This document shows positions 48,301-56,772 of a stretch of DNA of 64,000 bases, piece after piece; positions within the stretch are counted from its first letter, which is position 1; every line of letters starts with the position of its first letter. The translations under genes were made by a program, and so were the position numbers. The notes under the pieces are model-generated. The model saw only the letters and a list, made by a program, of their open reading frames with translations. It was not told where the DNA came from and made no database searches. The stretch spans positions 35,359 to 99,358 of the forward strand of contig QZCP01000147.1 in the NCBI GenBank assembly GCA_003956705.1. The letters are read 5' to 3'. The stretch comes from Brevipalpus yothersi. Its lineage: Eukaryota; Arthropoda; Arachnida; Trombidiformes; Tenuipalpidae.

Positions 48301-51300
48301 GAGTTCAGATGGGCGAAAGCGTTTTCCCCATGTTTCCAACCGGCTTCTAGATTCACTAGAGGTGGATTGACGTTCATCGGTCGAGTCAACAATGAGACCA
48401 GGATCAGAGGCTGCATCCTCGGGTAAATCTTGCCAATTTGAGAGCAGGGTTCGATTAACTAGAGCTTTTGACTGAGTCTGATTATCAATAATCGTAGCAC
48501 CAGACCCTGAGGGTCGAGATGGAAGAACTTCAGAACCAAGACACACTTCGGCTGTCTGAAGTGGTCTAAAAGCAGAGAATGAACATGTACCGGCCTGAGG
48601 CTGAAATTGATGTGAAGCAATAGGAGGTAAACTATTTTTTGCGGCCACAATATGATCAACAAGATCAGGAACTGTATTATTGGCTTGAATGAGATCATAA
48701 TCAGGTAAATCGATTATATCTCCATGATGGCAATCGGTAACATGTTGGTTGAAATCAGAATAGGAAAAATATTGATTACAATTTGGACGAGGACATAGGA
48801 ACTTTGCTTGACCATAAATCGCAAGCAACTGAGTTGCTGGAGAACCTTCTTCATTAAAGCGCCTTGCAGGTAGACACACCATACAAGCGAAGTCTCCAGA
48901 TCCAGAGATAAATCTTTTCTCTTCGAGGATTGCTTTGAAAACTTTTAAATGTTCGAAACATGATGTACAATAAACGGAATTACAGTGCTTGCAGCACTTG
49001 ATACCACGCACGAAATGGTAACACAGCTTGCAAGTGAAATGAAGGTGATGATCGATGATATCAGAAGATTCGACATGATCTTCTCTAAATCCGTGAGATT
49101 GCAGATCAGGTAAATACTGCACAAAACTGAGTTTAGTCACACGACGATGAAGGAGTTGGATGAGCTTCGGAAAAGATATTTCCGAGACTGAGTCTCTATT
49201 AATGTTGAGAGGTTGTGATGACATGATGTTATTGCTGATAGAGAAGTAGAAAATATTGAAATGCTTGCTTTTCGAACTATGAGCTGTCGGACTGAGTCCA
49301 ATGGATGCAATAAAGCAAATAAGCAGGACAGCTACTGTAAGCAGCAATAGTGAGGCAAATGAAGGATGATTGTTCTGTACTACTTTACTGAGTAGAGTAA
49401 GATCAATTAATGATCGACTTTGTTGATTGACACTAATATTGGGAGCGAATGATCGTTTCTCAGGACCTGAGGTCCTGGCAGCAGCAAGCGGTGATAGAGT
49501 AAACTTTGACTTACTATTTTTTGATGATTTGAAATTGTGTGGTTGGTCAATAAGATGACTGTGAAGCTTGTTGACTTCTTTCGGAGTGATTAACTTTGAT
49601 GATGAATAGAGTACTGATCGATAATCACGATTACAAGTTGCTTGCAGCAACAAAAGTTGTTCAAATGAGAGAGTCTTACTACTAGAAACTGAGTTTCCGG
49701 TCACCGGAAGTGAACCAGGAATAAGTGAACTCAGGTACTCAGTACCAACTAGACCACTGTATGAGCTGGCTGTTGATATGGTTGAATAAAGAGGAGTAGA
49801 TATGCCACCACAAGTATTGAAATGATGAGAAATGAGGTGACACAGACACACAAATCGAATAGAGGAAAAAACGGCTCTTGCAGAGCTTTTTCTGGCATCT
49901 AGGCACACAGTTTTTGTGATCACCTGAGGTGATAATAATGGTGAATCACAAGAAGATGCTGATTTGAAATGAGGAGGATCACTGCGAGGATCAGTATCAC
50001 AATTGTAAGGTGGTTTTTCGATGTTTACTGTCGATGGATGGGACTGTTGCACATACAGATGAGACACAGTATGACAATCAAGTTCCTGAGGAACTAATTT
50101 ACCAGAAACTTCTTGCAGAAGTGGAAGCAAATGATCATGAGAAGTGATTGAATGGAAGTATTCAATTTCACTATGATAATAGCACTGAGATGCTGAGGCT
50201 AATACTGGTAACTGATGCAATAATTGCTCAGGATGAACAAAATGTGGTTGACAGAGAATATGAAAGGTTTGAAAGTGAAAGGATAGAGAGAACTGCGTTT
50301 CTCGAAAGGATAACTTAAAATGATTGAGAGACAGAGCTGAGCTCTCAAGGAAACTATCACCTCTTTGTTCAAGATCAGAGAGAATTGACCTGAGGTCAAA
50401 GAGGGAAGCAATACAACTGTTTGATCGGTTGATTCGAGCTAAGCTTATCAGACCTAGTAGGTCAAGAGAACTGGATTGACTTAAGCATTCAAGGCTTAAT
50501 GAGAAGAGAGAGTAGTCAATGCTCTTTCCAAGAGAAAGAGTTGAAACGGAAAAGGAAGTTAACCAAGCCTGTGGCTTGATAACAATGTAGTTGGGAGGAT
50601 GTTCACCAAACGAAAACGGAAACCAAAGTGAGCTGATTTTCATCGACTGCGTCGATAAGATATGATCATTGGGATAATCGGGAGATGATCCATCTTGGAT
50701 CAAGAAGGAGTAAAGAAAAGGCGGTGGGATCCGAAATCTGCGATCGGATCTCTGTCTAACTCGGGCTGCGATTGGCTCTGACTTGTTGCTATCAGCATCT
50801 TGATCAAATATCTGAATATTTTCATTCTCCTGCGGAGATGAACTTTTATCATTGGCTTGTGGACAGAGAAAGTTATCAACATGACTCTGAGAGTTTGAAC
50901 TATCGCTTGTTTGACGGTTGGAATGTTTGCTTGTTAACTCAGCCTGAGGCTGGTGAGAGCTGGATTTCGACCTCTCACCAATGGCTGGAGACATATTTTT
51001 CTTGACTTTGCTAGCAGCAAACGATTGTTTTCTTGGCTTTGCTAATTGCATAGGAGCATTACATGCTGGCTTAATTACTTGTTTTTCACATATTTCATCT
51101 GGTTCATCATCAGATGAGGAATTTCTTGCATTTTCATACTGACTGGAAGAGTCACTCAGTGGCTCGTTCTGGATTTTGGAATTTCCAGAGCTGAGCTCTC
51201 TTTCACACTCACTTAATTCTGAAAAAGTTTCAGAATCATCATTCAGCTCAGCCTGCGGCTGACTAACTTCAGGGTAAAGAGAAGAGGAAATTGATTTGTC

Positions 51301-54300
51301 ACCTTGTTGGTGAGGATCATGAGATAGAATAGGAACTGAGTTCTTCGGTAGAAGAGGAGAAGATGGAAAATGAATCGAAAGAGCAGCTATCATTGCTGGT
51401 GTCAATATGCCTTTGTATTGCTTACATTGGCTGATATTAACTTTGAATTTCTTCTTTCGTGAAATGTCTAAGACATTCAAAACTGCACCGAATCGAGATA
51501 GAACTAATAGAGGTCCTTTAAACTTTTTCGAGAATTTCTTGCCTGAATCTGCAAGATGCTGTCTAATGAAGACAATTTGGCCCTCTTTTATGGGACTTTC
51601 ATGTTTGTTTCCAGACTCAACATAATTGAGCTGAATTTTGAGCAGATTTTCTCTGGCTTGCTGCCTTATTTTTGAGATATCTTCTTCTGCTATAATGGAA
51701 GGATAAACGTTATCGATAGGCTTTCGGAACTGAGTTCCGAACATGAGAGATGCTGGACTAAATCCAGTAGAGCGATTCAATGAATTATTGATGGCAAATA
51801 CTGCTGGGCCAACGAATTGATCCCAAGATTGAATAGGTTTTCCCTGCAGGAAAACTCGGAGCTGAGCTCCCAGTGTTGCATTTGTTCGTTCAACTATACC
51901 TTGCGATTGAGGATGATAAGGAGTTGAAACCTGATGTTTCACTTTCTTTTCACTAAAATAGTGTTGCAACTCTTCGCTCATAAAATTTCTTCCTTGATCG
52001 GTTTGTACCACTCCGGGGTACCCAAACTGCTGAAAACTTTCTTCCAAAAACTTGATAATATTTGGTGTTCGTTGATTACGAATAGCTTTGGCGAAAACGA
52101 ATCGGGTGAGTGAGTCAACCATGACTACTATGTACTGGTTTTGCTTTGATGAGGATTGAACTGGACCCATAACGTCCAATTCGACGATTTGCATTGGATT
52201 CTTGCCTATTGGCTTCAATTGTCTGACAGAGTCAGGACGGGTATTGGACTTGCCTGTCATGCACTTCATGCATGATGCATTGAGGAGTCTAATTTGATCA
52301 ACTAGACCTGGACAATCATACTTTCGGGAAATATTGAAATAAGTTTTATCAAATCCAAAGTGTCCGCTGAGGGGATCACCATGTTCATACTTGAAGATTT
52401 CTCGGAGAGAATCTCGATCAATCATGAGACGATAATAGGGGCGTTTGAGAGTTGGCTTACGATAGAGTAAACCTTCACAGAGAACGTATTTCTTTGAATA
52501 CTTTTTGAATGGTTTAACTGGCCATTGTTTCTGGAGAATCTCGATGAGAGTTCCATAGGCTTTTGACTGGCCTGAACTGAATTTCTGAAACTCATCATGA
52601 TCGACTGAGTCGAGATTGATCATAGGCTTATTCTGTGACAATGTACCAGCTTGAAGCTGTTTATCCACTGTAGGATAATCGAAGGTGATGTATGATTCAA
52701 AGAATTCATCTTTGAAACTCATATCTGGCTGACCATTACGGTGAGCCCATTCATTCGGGTTACGGCTAAGACAATCGGCAGGATGAATTTTCCCTTCTAA
52801 ATAAGTGACACAATAACGGAAGGCTGAGAGCATAATCGACCATCTTTCGATACGGCCGTTCTTGAATTTCGTTTTAGGAAGCTGACAGAGAGCATGATGA
52901 TCTGTTAGGATCTCGAAATCTATTCCTTCAAGGAACTGTCTATTTCTTTCTATACCTATGATTATGGCAAGACATTCTTTCTCACTAACTGTGTAATTAA
53001 CTTGGTAGGGTTTGAGTTTCTGACCAAAGAAATTAACTGGTTTCCAGGCATCATCTTCTTCATGATACTGGAGTAGGATGCCACCAATAGCAAAATGTGA
53101 GGCATCGACTGCTAGTCGAGTTTTACGGGATGGATCAAAATGATAAAGCATGCAATTATCTGCTAAGGCTTGTTTCAACTGTTCCATAATCTTAATATCA
53201 TTCTTGGAAATGGAAAACTTTCTTTCTTTTCTAACTAAACGATAGAGGGGTTCAACTATCTTAGAATAATCTTTTATATATCGGGAAAAGTAATTGATTA
53301 GACCTAAAAAGCTTTGGAGTTCTTTCACATTACGAGGAGGAGGAATAGCTAGCAATTGTTCAACTTTACGAGGATTTGGTTTGATACCTTCGCCTGAGGC
53401 GATGTGTCCTAAGAATTCGAATTCTCTGGAGCCAAAATTGGTTTTCGAGATTTTCACTTTGAAACCCCACTCAATCAACCGATTGAGCACGAGTTTGAGA
53501 TTTGCAATTAATTCATCGAAGGTATCACCAAAGACACAAATGTCATCGAAATATCCGAGACATATCTTGTACTGATATTCACCAAGCATGGTGTTGACTA
53601 TATACTGAAAGTAGAATGGGGCGTCTACCAGACCCATTGGCAAACGATTATACTGATACTTTTTGTCAGGTGTGACAAACACTGTTTTGTGGCGTTCTTC
53701 CGGAGGAAGTTCCAACTGATAATAACCATGAAGGAGGTCTAAGGTAGCAAAATATCTTTTGTTCTGGAGCGCTGTTAAAAAATCATCTGTTCTAGGCATT
53801 GGATATCGTTTGCGTTTGATACGCTTATTGAGTTCACGGTAATCGACTACAAGTCGCCAAGACCCATCAGGCTTGGACACAAGGAGAGCTGGAGAACCAC
53901 CAGGAGCTGTGGTCTCAGATATGATTCCTGCGGATTCTAATTCGGAACAAACTTCAGAGAATGCTAGTCGCTTCACGGCTGAGCATGGATAGGGTTTTTC
54001 ATATGGAACTATTTCATCACCAATATCTATACGAATATTACATTTTTCATGAGGAACAAAACCTAAATCTGTGGAATCTTTGGCAAAAGCTTGCTGCTTT
54101 TCCATTAGGATGTCGAGCATGATGGCTCTTTGAGATTGGTCAAGATCAGAACTTATCTGAGTAGAAAATAACTCGGGCCATGACTTCTGAGAAGAATCAT
54201 CTATGGCGAGAACTTGATTGGCTTCTTTTTCAGACAGAAAATTAACTAAGAGACAATAATTGCTAGGACGTGAACGCTTACGAGACTTACGTAGATTATT

Positions 54301-56772
54301 TTCGAATTCTTCTATGGCATTGATTCTTTCGGAATGGATAACCTCCTGAGGAGGAGTCTCACTATCATCGATTTCGGGAGGAGGACCCATCTGTGTGATC
54401 TCACGCAGTTCTTCTTCATCACAGCTTCTTATCTCCAACTTGAGTGGAGCTTTAAATGGGAAGGACGACATGACAGAATGTCCAGAAGCTCGAAGCTTAA
54501 TATCTGTTTCGTAGAGGGCTAAGAGTTGACAGCCTAATAATAATTCAGGGCTGAAGTTTTTCAAAACAAAGATCTCTTGCGAGAATCCTGCACTAAGATT
54601 TCCTGCACGAGTGATGACGAAGACAGAACCTGCGGTTCTCACACCGACGTTCTCGATCCCAGTTAAAGGAAAAGGATCACCTACAATAGGCCAACCAAGA
54701 CTAATGGCTAAGTCATAGTCAATAATGGAGATGTGTGAACATGAGTCACAACAAGCAGAAATTGTCTTTGGGACTGTCCCAGCATTCGCAGAATGCAAAA
54801 CTACTTCACATCTGGGAAACTTTCTTGGGATTATATCATGCATAACACGGAATTTACGATACATCATGCGATTGTATTTCGTAATGGCAATATCTCTTTC
54901 GTCAAACAATTTGGACTCTCCAAGAGTCTCAACAAAATCAACTGGATAGGGCTTCTTTTTCTTTGCCCGATTAGTAATTTCTTCTAACAAGAAGAGCTGT
55001 TCACACTTTGACTCACCGTGTGTTTCTACAACGGATGAAGGATAAGACGATGGTGTTCTCTCTGATTGAGAGTCACAAAATACTATAAGAGAATGCTTCT
55101 CTTTTTGCCAATTAGCGGTAGGCTGAGGAACAGTAGCACTAGAAGTAGATGGATTCGATGATCTTACTTCTTGATGAGGTTGAGAGGGCACAGTACGTTG
55201 GTAACGAGGCTGCTGATTATGATGGCTTTGATGAGGAGGATTTGAGCGACAATCGGTGCGGTAATGACCAGGTTTACCACAACCATAACAAACTATACCA
55301 TCATTTCTTTTTACTGGAAACTTTGAATGATACGCACGCGTATCTCGCTGTATTGCTGAAGCCGGTCTCTGCGCTCGCAGAGCATCATTGCGATTAATTG
55401 GGCGTTGATTATTCATATGTGAGCGTTGCTGTTGCTTGAGCATTCGAACTTGATGTAGCTGAGCTTCAGCTTTGTAATCATTATGGAAATGAACCATGAC
55501 ACTAGTCATAGTTTCAAGATCAAGATTTGCACCTTTCTTAACTATTTTCTTCTGCAAATCACGAGGCAACTTATTCTTAAGGAGTATGAGGACTCTTTCT
55601 GGATCAACTGTATCTGAATTGTAACGCTGTTTTAACTTTTCTTCAAGGATATGGATGAACTCAATCGGATCATCCTTAGGATTATAACGCATATTCTGAA
55701 TTTCATTCTCTAGGAGGAAAAACTTCGGAGAAGTGCAAATAAGCTCACGAACTTTGGAAAGATAGGCTTCGAAATCTGAAAGACCTAACTGATCAACTTT
55801 GACAACTGCGTTGCGAATATCTCCCTGGGCATTTCTTTTCAAAACTATGATTCTTTCTGAATCTGTCAAAGGGGAATTGAACAATTTCCATCTTGCTTCA
55901 TTTATCCATGCAAAAGGATCTTTGATGGGTTTCAATTCCATCGTATAAACTAACTTATTAAACCTTACTTGAGAAGGAGGAGAAAAAGGATCTCTAGGCT
56001 GAGAAACATCAGAAGGATTTGGCGGAACTGCCATTCTAGGGGCAACATTGAAACTAGTAGAGGGTGGCTGATGAACATTCGTTTCATCACCAGATTGATC
56101 ATCATTGAAAGTCTCTTCCCCGCGGGAAGGAGAATGTGGAACAGATCCTGAGGATTCAAATAAACTATCTTGAAAGGTCAGAAGTTTACTAATTGTCATA
56201 TGGCAAAGATCAGCATCGGAAATGGCTGCAGGATCAATATTCTTAAGATCTGAATCGGTACGAATTCCGATGTCAGAGAGAATGTAAATTATCTCTTCTT
56301 CTGGGACATGCTGTCCACGCAACTTTTTCATCCATTGAGGAGAGGGAAAATATCTAATGTCATCAACGGACATTGATTCAAAACTAATCGAAACATTATA
56401 CAACTGACTAAGGGTATTGAGAATCTGTCTCAATCTAACTTCGGATACGGAAAGAGGCAATGGCTGAGAAACACCATGCTCTGAGAGCAATGCATGCAAA
56501 ACTTGAGTTGAAGCATTGGGCAAATTATTATCATTTCTATTATCATGTGTACCCGCAGTACCATGTTCATGTGAGGCACTCACTGAAGGAGTAGTATCAT
56601 CAGGAGTAGGAGCTTCGAAAGAAATCTGGTTTCGAACTAAATTATCAATCTGATTAACTTCATTTAGATTTGGCTGAGAGCGTGACATTTCAGAGGCTCT
56701 AGCTGCAGCGGCTCTCGCGGCTCGCTCAGCATTACTAGGACGACCTGGTCCTGATCGCAAAACAGGAGGCAT
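45334..56772 (-). CDS. Giant retrotransposon polyprotein: gag-PR-RT-RH-IN plus TM, RING/TRAF-like zinc fingers and REXO-like domain
   Basis: 3812 residues from ATG 56772 (MPPVLRSGPG); no upstream ATG is in frame. Domains in order: gag with CCHC knuckle C495-x2-C-x4-H-x4-C508; protease with D676-S-C in place of D-S/T-G; RT with the catalytic box YFDD at 1074-1077; RNase H (VDAS, D1223); integrase with HHCC zinc region and D1533-x58-D1592-x35-E1628. After about residue 1790 follow Ser/Gln-rich sequence, a hydrophobic span at about 2469-2488, a RING-like cysteine cluster at about 2581-2633, a TRAF-type finger (C2660-x4-C2665-x11-H2677-x3-C2681), Pro/Ser-rich sequence, a REXO/ISG20-like fold at about 3060-3245, and a long Gln/Ser/Pro-rich, basic C terminus. 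M2517 would be a natural start for a separate downstream product. No stop or frameshift separates any of the parts. Confidence 0.88.
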   Translation of the reverse strand: MPPVLRSGPGRPSNAERAARAAAARASEMSRSQPNLNEVNQIDNLVRNQISFEAPTPDDTTPSVSASHEHGTAGTHDNRNDNNLPNASTQVLHALLSEHGVSQPLPLSVSEVRLRQILNTLSQLYNVSISFESMSVDDIRYFPSPQWMKKLRGQHVPEEEIIYILSDIGIRTDSDLKNIDPAAISDADLCHMTISKLLTFQDSLFESSGSVPHSPSRGEETFNDDQSGDETNVHQPPSTSFNVAPRMAVPPNPSDVSQPRDPFSPPSQVRFNKLVYTMELKPIKDPFAWINEARWKLFNSPLTDSERIIVLKRNAQGDIRNAVVKVDQLGLSDFEAYLSKVRELICTSPKFFLLENEIQNMRYNPKDDPIEFIHILEEKLKQRYNSDTVDPERVLILLKNKLPRDLQKKIVKKGANLDLETMTSVMVHFHNDYKAEAQLHQVRMLKQQQRSHMNNQRPINRNDALRAQRPASAIQRDTRAYHSKFPVKRNDGIVCYGCGKPGHYRTDCRSNPPHQSHHNQQPRYQRTVPSQPHQEVRSSNPSTSSATVPQPTANWQKEKHSLIVFCDSQSERTPSSYPSSVVETHGESKCEQLFLLEEITNRAKKKKPYPVDFVETLGESKLFDERDIAITKYNRMMYRKFRVMHDIIPRKFPRCEVVLHSANAGTVPKTISACCDSCSHISIIDYDLAISLGWPIVGDPFPLTGIENVGVRTAGSVFVITRAGNLSAGFSQEIFVLKNFSPELLLGCQLLALYETDIKLRASGHSVMSSFPFKAPLKLEIRSCDEEELREITQMGPPPEIDDSETPPQEVIHSERINAIEEFENNLRKSRKRSRPSNYCLLVNFLSEKEANQVLAIDDSSQKSWPELFSTQISSDLDQSQRAIMLDILMEKQQAFAKDSTDLGFVPHEKCNIRIDIGDEIVPYEKPYPCSAVKRLAFSEVCSELESAGIISETTAPGGSPALLVSKPDGSWRLVVDYRELNKRIKRKRYPMPRTDDFLTALQNKRYFATLDLLHGYYQLELPPEERHKTVFVTPDKKYQYNRLPMGLVDAPFYFQYIVNTMLGEYQYKICLGYFDDICVFGDTFDELIANLKLVLNRLIEWGFKVKISKTNFGSREFEFLGHIASGEGIKPNPRKVEQLLAIPPPRNVKELQSFLGLINYFSRYIKDYSKIVEPLYRLVRKERKFSISKNDIKIMEQLKQALADNCMLYHFDPSRKTRLAVDASHFAIGGILLQYHEEDDAWKPVNFFGQKLKPYQVNYTVSEKECLAIIIGIERNRQFLEGIDFEILTDHHALCQLPKTKFKNGRIERWSIMLSAFRYCVTYLEGKIHPADCLSRNPNEWAHRNGQPDMSFKDEFFESYITFDYPTVDKQLQAGTLSQNKPMINLDSVDHDEFQKFSSGQSKAYGTLIEILQKQWPVKPFKKYSKKYVLCEGLLYRKPTLKRPYYRLMIDRDSLREIFKYEHGDPLSGHFGFDKTYFNISRKYDCPGLVDQIRLLNASCMKCMTGKSNTRPDSVRQLKPIGKNPMQIVELDVMGPVQSSSKQNQYIVVMVDSLTRFVFAKAIRNQRTPNIIKFLEESFQQFGYPGVVQTDQGRNFMSEELQHYFSEKKVKHQVSTPYHPQSQGIVERTNATLGAQLRVFLQGKPIQSWDQFVGPAVFAINNSLNRSTGFSPASLMFGTQFRKPIDNVYPSIIAEEDISKIRQQARENLLKIQLNYVESGNKHESPIKEGQIVFIRQHLADSGKKFSKKFKGPLLVLSRFGAVLNVLDISRKKKFKVNISQCKQYKGILTPAMIAALSIHFPSSPLLPKNSVPILSHDPHQQGDKSISSSLYPEVSQPQAELNDDSETFSELSECERELSSGNSKIQNEPLSDSSSQYENARNSSSDDEPDEICEKQVIKPACNAPMQLAKPRKQSFAASKVKKNMSPAIGERSKSSSHQPQAELTSKHSNRQTSDSSNSQSHVDNFLCPQANDKSSSPQENENIQIFDQDADSNKSEPIAARVRQRSDRRFRIPPPFLYSFLIQDGSSPDYPNDHILSTQSMKISSLWFPFSFGEHPPNYIVIKPQAWLTSFSVSTLSLGKSIDYSLFSLSLECLSQSSSLDLLGLISLARINRSNSCIASLFDLRSILSDLEQRGDSFLESSALSLNHFKLSFRETQFSLSFHFQTFHILCQPHFVHPEQLLHQLPVLASASQCYYHSEIEYFHSITSHDHLLPLLQEVSGKLVPQELDCHTVSHLYVQQSHPSTVNIEKPPYNCDTDPRSDPPHFKSASSCDSPLLSPQVITKTVCLDARKSSARAVFSSIRFVCLCHLISHHFNTCGGISTPLYSTISTASSYSGLVGTEYLSSLIPGSLPVTGNSVSSSKTLSFEQLLLLQATCNRDYRSVLYSSSKLITPKEVNKLHSHLIDQPHNFKSSKNSKSKFTLSPLAAARTSGPEKRSFAPNISVNQQSRSLIDLTLLSKVVQNNHPSFASLLLLTVAVLLICFIASIGLSPTAHSSKSKHFNIFYFSISNNIMSSQPLNINRDSVSEISFPKLIQLLHRRVTKLSFVQYLPDLQSHGFREDHVESSDIIDHHLHFTCKLCYHFVRGIKCCKHCNSVYCTSCFEHLKVFKAILEEKRFISGSGDFACMVCLPARRFNEEGSPATQLLAIYGQAKFLCPRPNCNQYFSYSDFNQHVTDCHHGDIIDLPDYDLIQANNTVPDLVDHIVAAKNSLPPIASHQFQPQAGTCSFSAFRPLQTAEVCLGSEVLPSRPSGSGATIIDNQTQSKALVNRTLLSNWQDLPEDAASDPGLIVDSTDERQSTSSESRSRLETWGKRFRPSELSQDSQNQLSSFHSSPKRLATTSTSQNVPSREPQAQASSSATIPVASTSSSFIIPERYPPGFKFQNEADFTSAWAQTVRAHMRGEHPDITPFKPAPTVTELRRENPNWPNPPPPPTAAASTAPASSSSSRTSSPESRPTPRQASCRARRPFDPQEVRRIPAPQHHIRVEIESQLQPHQVHEMHQVSERLDINYRFNTTGDGTVADCPKTRQKVYCWQHRPQDRPSEFPEWIERVIADNQDLRFPYESTIAIHSECALTRYPDDRVDTLRSVWVAIVRNNGQVVFETFIRHPAKYIRDINTRFHGLTWRHIQYAPTPNVVIKQVTEYLATARRIVATDTEQILLTLGYTHDQLRVIRSKLVDLNHFYSPRFAPNRFNFRCMIHLLSRASITFPRHHNPAFTARLAIKCYFLCKDLIEKPVYEWTPNTWVCKLLAIMFQGGNQWPDNLLESCVYSVIEPFPTWNLGRGMCDPNEWITHHPSPSSDPVMRIPVRIAREVPVRNPDDWYVPGRNIQAIDWSEHLEAQHREVHPVPVDQPLPDFDQAQVQQAESLSLRDDQQVVPQAQERQESPPPNFSKVVPSPTAYHELSHLNPDPNLHISREQFEQHINEATEEVAFSAAASLLSNVDPAPSNPSLEAEILSDVQAMSQEHEHPGNSDHESETQSLAVDERPPYSPITPPPVDNTETQPHDNPQVCSQVPEFGNLVLCSQEPVVSGSQTNISIPQDAQIIEPSSTLPDPQEHQPSTTQVLGSHLSHSSEASPLGISDVQANPPQGDVLGISDAHDNVPQAQPNRLIISIPVSRIKAIGTSILGSPDTHVSELQALSTDHQDTSISDPDPCRPRTEIEQVSGPEVSTSSIQHSEHHAPSPSAQSEQDAPLNLSQQSSFSQRVRSASVPASGQPPVPGPHRTSSRSSIPPDYQEYGLVSQSSIPRPKPRKPSSAPASRPQSSASSASQPSASSSGAVMPSNPTVRQRTKPKVVAGKKKSKLPK
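47030..47600 (-). other. REXO/ISG20-like DEDDh exonuclease fold, probably inactive
   Basis: Residues about 3060-3245 follow the REXO1/REX4/ISG20 pattern: AIHSEC for the AxDxE motif, then GQVVFETFIRHP, INTRFHGLT (family: YNTRFSGIT), VATDTEQILLTL (family: GHSLESDLKAL), a VDL…F strand and HNPAFTA (family: HDSxEDA). Of the five DEDDh residues only Glu3077 and His3218 remain; the others read His3075, Ile and Thr. A captured host exonuclease that now binds rather than cuts is the simplest reading. Confidence 0.6.
48700..49370 (-). other. Transmembrane-like segment and RING/TRAF-like zinc-finger region of the polyprotein
   Basis: A run of about 20 hydrophobic residues (LLLLTVAVLLICFIASIGL, about 49365-49310) is followed, after a possible internal start at 49224, by CKLC, CCKHC, YCTSCF, CMVC and a C-x4-C-x11-H-x3-C finger. 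RING followed by TRAF-type fingers is the arrangement of TRAF/SIAH-class ubiquitin ligases. The RING spacing is not canonical, so the ligase role is only a suggestion. Confidence 0.6.
51420..54900 (-). other. Protease-RT-RNase H-integrase core of the polyprotein
   Basis: This is the enzymatic part of the frame. RT has LVSKPDGSWRLVVDYRELNK, LDLLHGYYQLELP and YNRLPMGLVDAPFYFQ before YFDD. RNase H has TVSEKECLAI and LTDHHALCQL. Integrase has SGHFGFDKTYF, CMKCM, ELDVMGPV, QTDQGRNF and GIVERTN, all with the expected spacing. The protease departs from the family norm (DSC; LLLGCQLL where a Gly-Arg/Asn-Asp is usual). Almost no palindromes occur between 51.9 and 53.4 kb, the most conserved stretch. 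Confidence 0.85.

Noticed and set aside
45334..51420. Post-integrase region as a retroviral envelope gene
   Set aside because: There is one hydrophobic span but no signal peptide, no furin-like site and no fusion-peptide layout. The zinc-finger and REXO-like parts argue against an envelope.
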